NCBI GenBank assembly: GCA_015661155.1
Contig: JACVQK010000022.1
Coordinates: forward strand, 5,935-51,035
DNA length: 45,101 nucleotides
Reading direction: 5' to 3'
DNA from: Dehalococcoidia bacterium
GTDB taxonomy: Bacteria; Chloroflexota; Dehalococcoidia; Lucifugimonadales; UBA2985
The notes under the pieces were generated by a model. The model was not told where the DNA came from. It saw only the letters and a list, made by a program, of their open reading frames with translations, and did no database searches. The first letter of the stretch is position 1. Every line of letters begins with the position of its first letter. Below, one piece after another: positions 1-8,114 of this stretch. The position numbers and the translations under genes were made by a program.

Positions 1-51
1 ATCTCGGTGGGCATCCTCGTCATTCTTGCGGCGTTTCTGATATGGAAGTGA
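1..51 (+). CDS. C-terminal tail of upstream gene, probably NADH-quinone oxidoreductase subunit L (partial)
   Basis: Frame 1 reads ISVGILVILAAFLIWK* (hydrophobic tail) immediately upstream of nuoM; identity inferred from operon position only. Confidence 0.4.
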   Translation: MSVGILVILAAFLIWK

Positions 52-73
52 GACACTCACCCGGAGGTATCTG

Positions 74-1573
74 GTGCTTTCAGCCATAGTTTTCCTCCCC
101 CTGGCAGGGGCCCTGGTCATCGCTCTTCTACTCAGGGAGGAGAGGCGTATTCGCCTGTGGGCCGCCGCGGTAACGGTGGCCGAGCTGGCCCTGGCCATAG
201 CCGCCTTTGTCCTCTTCAGGGTGGAGGACTACCGCCGCGTCGGGAGCATGGAGCTGGTGGAGCGGTACGAGAGCTGGATACCCCCCCTGAGCGTTCAGTA
301 CCACCTGGGAATAGACGGCCTCAGCGTGCCCCTGGTGCTCCTGACGGCGCTCCTGGGGATGTGCGCCGTCTTCGCCTCGTGGAGCGTCCGGGTGCGGGTC
401 CGGGAGTACTTCATGTGGCTGCTTATTCTCCAGACCGCGGTGACGGGGGTGTTCGTATCCCTGGACTTCATCCTCTTCTTCATCTTCTGGGAGCTGGAGC
501 TACTGCCCATGTACTTCCTCATCTCCATATGGGGCAGCGGGAGAAAAGACTACTCCGCCATGAAGTTCGTCATCTTCACCCTTTCGGGCAGCGCCTTCAT
601 GCTGGTGGGCATCCTGGCCCTCTTCTTCTCCGTGGACACCTTCAGCATGGTAGACCTGCCCTCGAAGATAGAGGGGGCGCGGCTTATCCTTCCCGCCGGG
701 GCCATCTTCGCCTTCCTGTTCGCCGCCTTTGCGGTGAAGCTGCCCGTGTGGCCCCTCCACACCTGGCTCCCCGACGCCCACACCGATGCCCCCACCGCGG
801 TGAGCGTGATGCTGGCGGGGGTCCTGCTGAAGATGGGGGGGTATGGGATGATCCGCATCGCCGTGGGGATGTTCCCGAAGATGGCCCAGGACTACGCCTG
901 GCTGCTGGCCATCCTGGCTGTCATCAGCGTGCTCTACGGGGCCATAGTGACCCTGCGGCAGACGGACCTGAAGCGGCTCATCGCCTTCAGCAGCATCAGC
1001 CACATGGGGTACGTGCTCCTGGGCATCTCCTCCGTAGTGGGGGTGAAGGGGGCCGTATCCTCCGTGGGGCTGACGGGGGCCGCCATGCAGATGTTCACCC
1101 ACGGCACCATCACCGGGCTCCTGTTCCTGCTGGTGGGCCTGGTCTACGATAAGGCCCACACCCGTCACATACCCGACATGGGCGGCCTGGCCACCCGGAT
1201 GCCCCTCATCGCCACGGCGATGGTCGTGGCCGGCCTGGCCTCCCTGGGGCTACCCAGCACCGCGGGGTTCGTCTCCGAGGTGGTGGTGTTCCTGGGCACC
1301 TTCCCGGTATGGGGCTGGGCCACGGCCCTGGCGGTCTTCGGCATCGTCATCACCGCCGGGTACATTCTGTGGATGCTCCAGCGAGCCCTCTTCGGCCCAC
1401 CGTTGCAGCGCTTCGCCCAGGTGGGGGATGCCACCCTGGTAGAGGTGTTGCCCATAGCGGCCCTGGTCATAGCCATCATGGTCGTCGGCATCTACCCCGC
1501 CATCCTGACCGAGGTGTTCAAAACGGGGCTTGAGCCTATAGTCAACTCCCTGCAAACGGCGGCAGGGCCTTAG
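74..1573 (+). CDS. nuoM: NADH-quinone oxidoreductase subunit M
   Basis: 499 aa; NuoM-type motifs FWELELLPMYFLI, LPVWPLHTWLPDAHTDAPTAVSVMLAG, LKRLIAFSSISHMG. Confidence 0.95.
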   Translation: MLSAIVFLPLAGALVIALLLREERRIRLWAAAVTVAELALAIAAFVLFRVEDYRRVGSMELVERYESWIPPLSVQYHLGIDGLSVPLVLLTALLGMCAVFASWSVRVRVREYFMWLLILQTAVTGVFVSLDFILFFIFWELELLPMYFLISIWGSGRKDYSAMKFVIFTLSGSAFMLVGILALFFSVDTFSMVDLPSKIEGARLILPAGAIFAFLFAAFAVKLPVWPLHTWLPDAHTDAPTAVSVMLAGVLLKMGGYGMIRIAVGMFPKMAQDYAWLLAILAVISVLYGAIVTLRQTDLKRLIAFSSISHMGYVLLGISSVVGVKGAVSSVGLTGAAMQMFTHGTITGLLFLLVGLVYDKAHTRHIPDMGGLATRMPLIATAMVVAGLASLGLPSTAGFVSEVVVFLGTFPVWGWATALAVFGIVITAGYILWMLQRALFGPPLQRFAQVGDATLVEVLPIAALVIAIMVVGIYPAILTEVFKTGLEPIVNSLQTAAGP

Positions 1574-1586
1574 AGGTGGGACGGAT

Positions 1587-3000
1587 ATGACCCTGCATGA
1601 CGTATACCTCCTCTCCCCGGAGCTGTCCCTGGCCGCTTTGGGGGTAGTGGTGATCCTCATGGACCTGGCGACAGGGCGAAAGGGTCTGCTCGCGACCCTG
1701 TCCGTGGTGGGTCTGGCCGTTCCTCTGGCGTTTAGTATAGCTCTCTGGAGAGACCTGGGCGGGGAGCCGGACGGTCAGATGGTAGGCATCTACAACACCC
1801 TGGCGGTAGACTACTTCAGCCTGTTTTTCAAGTTCCTCATCATGGGCATCGTGGCCCTGGTGGTGCTCTCCTCGGTGGACTACGTCTCCCGCTTCAGGCA
1901 CTTCCAGGGAGAGTACTACGCCCTGATGCTGTTCTCCGCCGCGGGGATGATGCTCCTGGCGGCGACCACGGAGCTCATATCCATCTACATCGCCCTGGAG
2001 CTTACGGCCCTACCCCTGGCTGCCCTGGCGGCCTTTATGCGGGACTCCCGCTCCAGCGAGGCGGGCATCAAGTTCCTGCTGCTCAGCGCCATGAGCTCGG
2101 CGGTGCTCCTGTACGGTATGGCCCTGACCTTTGGCTTCACGGGGACAACCCAGCTGCCGGAGATTCTGGAGCAGCTTCGCGTCTCCCTGGACGCCAGCGT
2201 GCCCTTTGGCAGCTACGCCCTGTTTCTGGGTGTCATCATGATGGTGGCTGGGTTTGGATTCAAGATCGCGGCGGTGCCCTTCCAGATGTGGGTCCCCGAC
2301 GTGTACGAGGGAGCGCCCACTCCCATCACGGCGTACCTCTCCGTGGGCAGCAAGGCGGCGGGTTTTGCCGTTATCCTCAGGGTGTTCTACCTGGCCTTCG
2401 GCGACCTGAGCCTGGACTGGGGTGCCCTTTTCGCCGCGCTGAGCGTCCTCTCCATGACCGTGGGCAACCTGGTGGCCATTACCCAGAGCAACATCAAGTC
2501 CACCGGGTGAACTCGCCACCGGCCCCAGCAGCGTGCTCTTTTACCTGGTGGCCTACGCCGCCACCAACCTGGCCGCCTTCTTCGCCGTCATCGCCGCCTC
2601 CAGCTCCACCGGCAGTGACCTCATAAGCAGCTACGCCGGCATGGGGCGGCGGGCCCCGCTCCTGGCCCTGGTCCTGGCCTTCTCCATGGTCTCTCTCACG
2701 GGCATACCCCCCGCGGCGGGCTTCATGGGCAAGCTGTACATATTCAGCGCCGCGGTGAGGAGCGACCTGGTGTGGCTGGCCATAGTGGGGGTGGTGAACA
2801 GCGTCATCTCCGCCTACTACTATCTGAAGGTGGTCAGGGTGATGTACATGATGCCACCGGCCTCGGAGGAGCGGCTCCCCGTGGCATACGCTCCCCAGGC
2901 TGCCCTCTACATCACCGGCCTGGGCATCCTGGCCCTGGGCATCTTTCCCGGGCCCCTCATCTCCCTGGCGGAGAGAGCGGTGGCTGTCCTCCTCCCGTGA
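1587..3000 (+). pseudogene. nuoN: NADH-quinone oxidoreductase subunit N, split into two frames (1587-2510 and ~2512-3000) with an internal segment missing
   Basis: N-part ends ...VAITQSNIKSTG*; C-part continues ...LATGPSSVLFYLVAYAATNLAAFFAVIA in another frame; the expected RLLAYSSIAHAGYxLxG-like stretch between them is absent. Confidence 0.8.
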
Positions 3001-3118
3001 CCCTTCGTTGACACGACATAGGCCCGATGCTAGACTGCCTCTGCTTGGCCTCCACGGGCGTTTGCCCTACGAAGCGGCCCAGGATGCACCTCTACGAGGG
3101 AAGCGGGTGTGATGAGCG
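3001..3118 (+). promoter_or_regulatory. Promoter/leader copy 1 (upstream of rmuC)
   Basis: TTGACA (3008-3013), 17 bp, TAGACT (3031-3036); nearly identical to 4332-4448. Confidence 0.75.
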
Positions 3119-4311
3119 AGATTGTCCTTCTTGTAGCAGGTCTCGTCGTTGGCGGTGCAGCAGTCTGGTTCTTGACGAATATTCGCAGGGGTGCGGCTCC
3201 CACGTCATCTGACACTTTCAAGGCCGTGGCTGCCGATGCTCTGAGAGATAACAACGAGATGTTTCTCGCGCTTGCCAAACAGACCCTGGAAACGGTGATG
3301 GAGGGCGCGAAGGGCGATCTGGGGAAACGTGAGCAGGCTATAGAAGGCGTTGTGAAACCCCTCCAAGAGAGCCTACAGAGGTACGAAAAGCAAATCCAGT
3401 CAATAGAGGAACGTCGCCAGAGGGTTGAAGGGGGTCTTGAGACACAGCTGAGGTCCATTGCAGAGACCCACCAACAGCTTCAAAAAGAGACGGGTAATCT
3501 GGTCAACGCTCTCCGAACACCCCAGGTGCGAGGCCGCTGGGGAGAGCTGACTTTGCGTAGAGTGGCTGAGCTGGCTGGCATGGTTGATCATTGCGATTTT
3601 CGGGAGCAAGTATCTTTTTCAGGAGAGGATGGCCGCCTGAGACCAGATATGGTTGTCTACCTGCCCAGCGGCCGTCATCAGATAGTTGTGGATGCCAAGG
3701 TTTCTCTGGAGGCTTACCTTCAGGCTATCGAGGCGACTGCTGAGGAGGATCGCCAAAGGGCCATGGAGCGCCACTCTCGTCAGATACGTGACCACATGAA
3801 CGGCCTCGCATCCAAGTCGTATATGGGTCAGCTGGAATCCACGCCTGATTTCGTCGTAATGTTCATCCCAGGTGAACCCTTCCTTGCTGCTGCGGTAGAA
3901 CGCTACCCATCCCTGATTGAGGAAGGGATGGAGAAAAGAATCGTTGTCGCCACACCTACCACGCTGGTGGCCCTGCTCAAGGCAGTAGCCTACGGATGGC
4001 AAGAGACGCAGCTGGCTCAAAACGCCAAACTGATCGGCGACACGGCAAGGGAGTTGTACGACAGAACGAGAATCCTTACGGGTTACTTGAATGACGTTGG
4101 TGGCGGACTGGACAAGGCTCTTGACTCCTATAACAAAGCGGTTGGTTCCCTTGAAACCAGGTGGCTTCCCTGGGCCAGGAAAATCAAGGACCTGGGAGGG
4201 GCCAGCGAGAAGGATATCCCAACGTTGGAGCCCATAACGCAGACGCCGCGGGTTCTCAAAGCCCCTGAGGCCACGGACGGGAGCGGAGGCGATTCTGAGC
4301 CAGGGCGTTGA
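3112..4311 (+). CDS. rmuC: DNA recombination protein RmuC family
   Basis: N-terminal TM, coiled coil, then LRTPQVRGRWGELTLRRVAELAGM...RPDMVVYLPSGRHQIVVDAKVSLEAYL, typical of RmuC. Confidence 0.93.
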   Translation: MSEIVLLVAGLVVGGAAVWFLTNIRRGAAPTSSDTFKAVAADALRDNNEMFLALAKQTLETVMEGAKGDLGKREQAIEGVVKPLQESLQRYEKQIQSIEERRQRVEGGLETQLRSIAETHQQLQKETGNLVNALRTPQVRGRWGELTLRRVAELAGMVDHCDFREQVSFSGEDGRLRPDMVVYLPSGRHQIVVDAKVSLEAYLQAIEATAEEDRQRAMERHSRQIRDHMNGLASKSYMGQLESTPDFVVMFIPGEPFLAAAVERYPSLIEEGMEKRIVVATPTTLVALLKAVAYGWQETQLAQNAKLIGDTARELYDRTRILTGYLNDVGGGLDKALDSYNKAVGSLETRWLPWARKIKDLGGASEKDIPTLEPITQTPRVLKAPEATDGSGGDSEPGR

Positions 4312-4331
4312 CTTGGGGACTCCCAAGAACA

Positions 4332-4448
4332 CCCTTCGTTGACACGCCATTAGCCCGATGCTAGACTGCCTTTACTGGCCGCCACGGGCGTTTGCCCTGG
4401 GAAGCGGCCCAGGATGCGCCTCTACGAGGGAAGCGGGTGTGATGAGCG
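4332..4448 (+). promoter_or_regulatory. Promoter/leader copy 2 (upstream of NAD kinase)
   Basis: TTGACA (4339-4344), 17 bp, TAGACT (4362-4367); near-duplicate of 3001-3118. Confidence 0.75.
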
Positions 4449-5317
4449 GCCCCGGTAGCATTGGCATAGTGTACAATCCCGGCATACCCCGGGCCAAGCT
4501 GTTAGCTCATCAGCTGGCGGAGAAGCTGGGATCAGAGAGGCCCTCATGGGTCCTCCCCACAGCCGAAGTGGAGGAGCAAGGGCCGCCTCTCTCCACGTCC
4601 CTCATCATAACCGTAGGAGGGGATGGCACCATCCTCAGGGCTGCTCAACTGGCGGCTCCCAGGGGAATACCCCTGCTGGGAGTCAATCTGGGGAGAGTTG
4701 GATTCATGACCGAGCTGGGGGCCGACGAGGCCCTCAGCAGGATAGGAGAGTACCTGAGCGGCCAGGCACGGCTGGAGGAGCGCACCATGCTCCAGGCCAG
4801 GGTGGTCTCCGAAAGGGCAGGGGACGCGGCGGCACTTCCCTTTCAGGCCCTGAACGACGTGGTGGTGGGTCGCGCCTCCGTTTCTCGCCTGGTGCATCTG
4901 GAGGTCCGGATAGATGGTGCTCTCCTCACCACCTATCGGGCCGACGCGGTAATCGTGGCCACCGCTACGGGGAGCACGGGGTACTCCATATCTGCGGGAG
5001 GGCCCATACTTCACCCCCAGTCCCGGGACCTGCTCCTCAACCCCCTGGCAACTCACCTGGGTCTGGGGACGGCCCTGGTGCTTCCTCCAAACTCGGTGGT
5101 GGAGGTCACTATTCGCTCAGACTACCAGGCGGTGCTCAGCGTAGACGGGCGCACGGACCTGGCCCTGGAGCCAGGGGAAACCGTCGAGGTAAAGAGAAGC
5201 CCGTACATCGCCCGGTTCTTGCGCTCGCAGCCACCCAACCACTTCTACGCTGCTCTGACAGAGCGCCTTAGCCCCGACGCTCGCTCCACTGGCCCCAGGA
5301 CGCCACCCCTTCCCTGA
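4442..5317 (+). CDS. nadK: NAD(+)/NADH kinase
   Basis: VGGDGTILRAAQLAAPRGIPLLGVNLGRVGFMTEL and TGSTGYSISAGGPI motifs; start moved from 4358 to the ATG at 4442 because 4358 lies inside the promoter copy. Confidence 0.92.
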   Translation: MSGPGSIGIVYNPGIPRAKLLAHQLAEKLGSERPSWVLPTAEVEEQGPPLSTSLIITVGGDGTILRAAQLAAPRGIPLLGVNLGRVGFMTELGADEALSRIGEYLSGQARLEERTMLQARVVSERAGDAAALPFQALNDVVVGRASVSRLVHLEVRIDGALLTTYRADAVIVATATGSTGYSISAGGPILHPQSRDLLLNPLATHLGLGTALVLPPNSVVEVTIRSDYQAVLSVDGRTDLALEPGETVEVKRSPYIARFLRSQPPNHFYAALTERLSPDARSTGPRTPPLP

Positions 5318-5325
5318 GGAGCGCC

Positions 5326-5856
5326 GTGCAAGAGGAACCCACCGTAGAGAGCCGCCGGATATACAGGGGAAGGGTCATCGGCGTCAGGGTGGACACGGTC
5401 AGGCTTCCCAAGGGCGGGACATCCCTGCGGGAGATCGTTGAGCACGGCCATGCGGTGGTCATCGTACCGGTAGACCCCATGGGGCGCGTGCTCCTGGTGC
5501 GGCAGTACCGTAAGGCGGCGGGAAAAACCCTCCTGGAGGCCCCAGCCGGGGGTCTGGATGAGGGCGAAGCCCCCGAAGAGGGAGCCCTGCGGGAGCTCCA
5601 GGAGGAGACCGGCTTCATCGCGGGAAAGCTTCAGCCCATGGGAGGTTTCTGGACAACCCCCGGCTTCTGCACCGAGTACATGCATGCCTACCTGGCCTCG
5701 GAGCTGCGCCGGAGCGCTCTTGCTCCCGACGAGGATGAGAGCATCGAGGTGGTGCCGGTTCCCCTGACCCAGGTGCCAGACCTGATCCGCTCCGGAGGGA
5801 TTGAGGACGCCAAGTCCATTGCAGCCCTTCTCATGGCCCTTCACATCTTCAACTAG
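5326..5856 (+). CDS. NUDIX hydrolase (ADP-ribose pyrophosphatase-like)
   Basis: Nudix box GGLDEGEAPEEGALRELQEETGF. Confidence 0.92.
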   Translation: MQEEPTVESRRIYRGRVIGVRVDTVRLPKGGTSLREIVEHGHAVVIVPVDPMGRVLLVRQYRKAAGKTLLEAPAGGLDEGEAPEEGALRELQEETGFIAGKLQPMGGFWTTPGFCTEYMHAYLASELRRSALAPDEDESIEVVPVPLTQVPDLIRSGGIEDAKSIAALLMALHIFN

Positions 5857-5898
5857 CAGAGTGCTGAAAGAATATGCTGCTCTAAGCCAACGTATGCC

Positions 5899-5927
5899 TT
5901 GACAGACCCAGGATGCAGCGCTAGTAT
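5899..5927 (+). promoter_or_regulatory. Predicted sigma70-type promoter for the substrate-binding protein gene
   Basis: TTGACA-17 bp-TAGTAT, 28 bp upstream of the ATG. Confidence 0.6.
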
Positions 5928-5954
5928 TGCGACAGTTCACTGGGGAGGTGCGAC

Positions 5955-7931
5955 ATGAAACAACGGTTATCTTCAGGATTCAAGCCGATGCTGACTATTC
6001 TCGTCGTAGCCATGCTGGGAGTGGGCCTGGCGTGCGCGGGAGAGAAGGCGACACCCACCTCGCCGCCCACGGCCACCCTTGCTCCCGCGCCCACGGCCAC
6101 GGCCACCACAGCGCCCACGGCGACTCTGGTGCCCACGGCCACGGCCACCCTAGTGCCGGGGGAGCCCACGCCCACGGCGACGTTGGTGCCCACAGCCACC
6201 ACTATTCCCACGGCCACGGCCACGGCGGCGCCCACGGTCACGCCCAGGCAGTCTGCCGCCACCCTCACCCAGCTCCCGGGGTACAAGCCGGAGTGGGGAC
6301 AGCCCCAGAGGGGTGGGATAATCAAGCTGGGGAATCCAAGCCCCACCAGCGCCTTTCGACCGTCCTGCGTGTCTGCCCTGGGTGGAACGTTTTGCAGCTC
6401 CATCTACAACCAGCTTCTGCGGTATGACCCGTGGATAGGGATGGGATCGATAATCGGAGACCTGGCCAAGAGCTGGGAGTTCTCCAGCAACGGCCTGACC
6501 CTGACTCTCAAGCTGGAGGAGGGGGTGAAGTTCCATGCTAACCCCGTGATACCGGAGGGGTTGCGGAATGCGGACTTCACCTGTGAGGACGTGCAGGCTT
6601 CCATTGAGTATGTGGTGCGCCCGCCGGAGCCGAAGCGCACCCCGGACCCGAATCTGCAGCACGTCACCGGCGTCTCCTGCCCCGATGGGGCCAAGGGCTA
6701 CACCGTGGTGATAAGCCTGAACCGGGTGCTGGCCAAGACCCTGGGGAATCTGACCAAGGACGTGTCCATGCTGGACAAGGAGTGGATCGAGTGGTACGTT
6801 GCCAACCACTTCGATGAGCTGAACGCGGCCACGCCCGTGAGCTACCTGCTGGGTACGGGCACGGGGCCCATGGTGCCCCTGGAGTTCCAACCGGACGTCA
6901 TAGCGAAGCTGCGCCGGAACCCCGGCTACTTCCGGGAGGGCCTGCCCCTCCTGGACGGCATGGACAGCTACTACCTGAAGGACTTCACCACCCGGTTCAC
7001 AGCTCTGGCCACAGGCCAGATTCACTGGTTTGGCTCCGGCAGTTCCAGCATGCTGCCTGGTCAGGTGGAGCAGGCGGAGCGGGACTTCAAGGGTAAGATA
7101 GTGCTCCACTCGACCCTCCACACCTTCCCCATGGGAGCGAGGTTCAACCTGGGCCGGGCACCCTACAACGACCGGCGGGTGAGGCAGGCCATCAACCTGG
7201 CGATAAACCGGGACGACTGGCTGCTGTTCAAGACGGCCGGGACTCGCCCGATGGCGAGGCTGGTGGGCTACATGGAGCCTTACCCGGATTTCTACTGGGG
7301 CACCCCCGAGGAGGTGCTCCGGACGTGGCCCGGCATCCGGCAGCCCAAGGACCAGGACATCGCAGAGGCGAACCGGCTGCTGGATGAGGTGTTCGGAAAG
7401 GGGAAGCGGTTCAACACCACCTGCCAGACCAGGAACAACCAGAACTACATGGACAGTTGCCTGTTCTTTGCGGACCAGGTGAAGAAGAACCTGGGCATAG
7501 GCGTGACCATGAATGCCATGGAGGTTGCGGCGTGGACCCCCCTCCTCGACGTGTGCAACTACGATATGCAGGGGAACGTGCTGTCGACCACGGAGGCGGA
7601 CCCGGATTCCACGATTATCAAATACAGCTGGCTCTACCCGAAGGTCACTAGCGGTAAGTGCAACCTGGAGGGGATAACATCCGCCGAGCCCGTGCTGCAG
7701 GCGGAGATACAGGCGATGTTAGAGGCGGAGACGAGCGAGCAGGACCGGGCGAAGCGGGCGGAGATAGTCCGGGCCATAGACAAGAAGCTGACCCTGGAGA
7801 TGATGGAGGAAATCCACTTTGGGTGGATAGTGCTCGTCTACGGCACCACGCCGGATGTGAAGGGGTACACCCTGGCGGGCTTCCCGGTGTTCACCTACTC
7901 CATCTTCGAGAGGACCTGGCTGGCTAAATAG
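5955..7931 (+). CDS. ABC transporter substrate-binding lipoprotein, SBP_bac_5 (oligopeptide/dipeptide) family
   Basis: Lipobox VGLACAGE, Thr/Pro/Ala-rich linker, SBP_bac_5-like body (GARFNLGRAPYNDRRVRQAINLAINRDDW). Confidence 0.88.
   Translation: MKQRLSSGFKPMLTILVVAMLGVGLACAGEKATPTSPPTATLAPAPTATATTAPTATLVPTATATLVPGEPTPTATLVPTATTIPTATATAAPTVTPRQSAATLTQLPGYKPEWGQPQRGGIIKLGNPSPTSAFRPSCVSALGGTFCSSIYNQLLRYDPWIGMGSIIGDLAKSWEFSSNGLTLTLKLEEGVKFHANPVIPEGLRNADFTCEDVQASIEYVVRPPEPKRTPDPNLQHVTGVSCPDGAKGYTVVISLNRVLAKTLGNLTKDVSMLDKEWIEWYVANHFDELNAATPVSYLLGTGTGPMVPLEFQPDVIAKLRRNPGYFREGLPLLDGMDSYYLKDFTTRFTALATGQIHWFGSGSSSMLPGQVEQAERDFKGKIVLHSTLHTFPMGARFNLGRAPYNDRRVRQAINLAINRDDWLLFKTAGTRPMARLVGYMEPYPDFYWGTPEEVLRTWPGIRQPKDQDIAEANRLLDEVFGKGKRFNTTCQTRNNQNYMDSCLFFADQVKKNLGIGVTMNAMEVAAWTPLLDVCNYDMQGNVLSTTEADPDSTIIKYSWLYPKVTSGKCNLEGITSAEPVLQAEIQAMLEAETSEQDRAKRAEIVRAIDKKLTLEMMEEIHFGWIVLVYGTTPDVKGYTLAGFPVFTYSIFERTWLAK
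6045..6250 (+). repeat. Low-complexity GCC/ACG-rich sequence encoding a P-T-A linker
   Basis: Repeated cccacggccacg units; protein TATLVPTATATLVPGEPTPTATLVPTATTIPTATATAAP. Confidence 0.8.
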
Positions 7932-7950
7932 CTTGGCATCAGCAGAGAAT

Positions 7951-7992
7951 GAGGCCCCTCGCTCTGCGGTTCATCCGCCGGGGAGGGGCCTC
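7951..7992 (+). terminator. Hairpin terminator candidate after the SBP gene
   Basis: GAGGCCCCTC ... GAGGGGCCTC 10-bp stem followed by a short T-containing tract. Confidence 0.6.
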
Positions 7993-8114
7993 TTGCTACT
8001 GGCTTGTCAGTAGAAGGATGGGTCGCTGGCAAGAGAGGATGCCCCTGAGAAGTGGGCCGCGAGCAGGGGCATGGGGATAAGTCCAACCGCGGCCATCCAT
8101 GAAAGGAGTAGAAC

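Noticed and set aside
500-1168. Long minus-strand ORF (222 aa) opposite nuoM, and similar antisense ORFs across the window
   Set aside because: His/Gly/Asp-rich composition typical of antisense frames of high-GC genes; the opposite strand carries a clear conserved gene.
3030-3458. Minus-strand 142-aa ORF overlapping rmuC and its promoter
   Set aside because: Arg/Ser-rich shadow frame of rmuC; no independent evidence.
4358-4441. N-terminal extension of the NAD kinase ORF (MLDCLYWPPRAFALG...)
   Set aside because: Lies inside the promoter/leader copy; the equivalent segment upstream of rmuC is in a different ORF (3027-3212), so it is not coding.
6045-6250. Tandem cccacggccacg sequence as a CRISPR or satellite
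   Set aside because: No unique spacers and irregular unit length; it encodes a lipoprotein P/T/A linker in frame.
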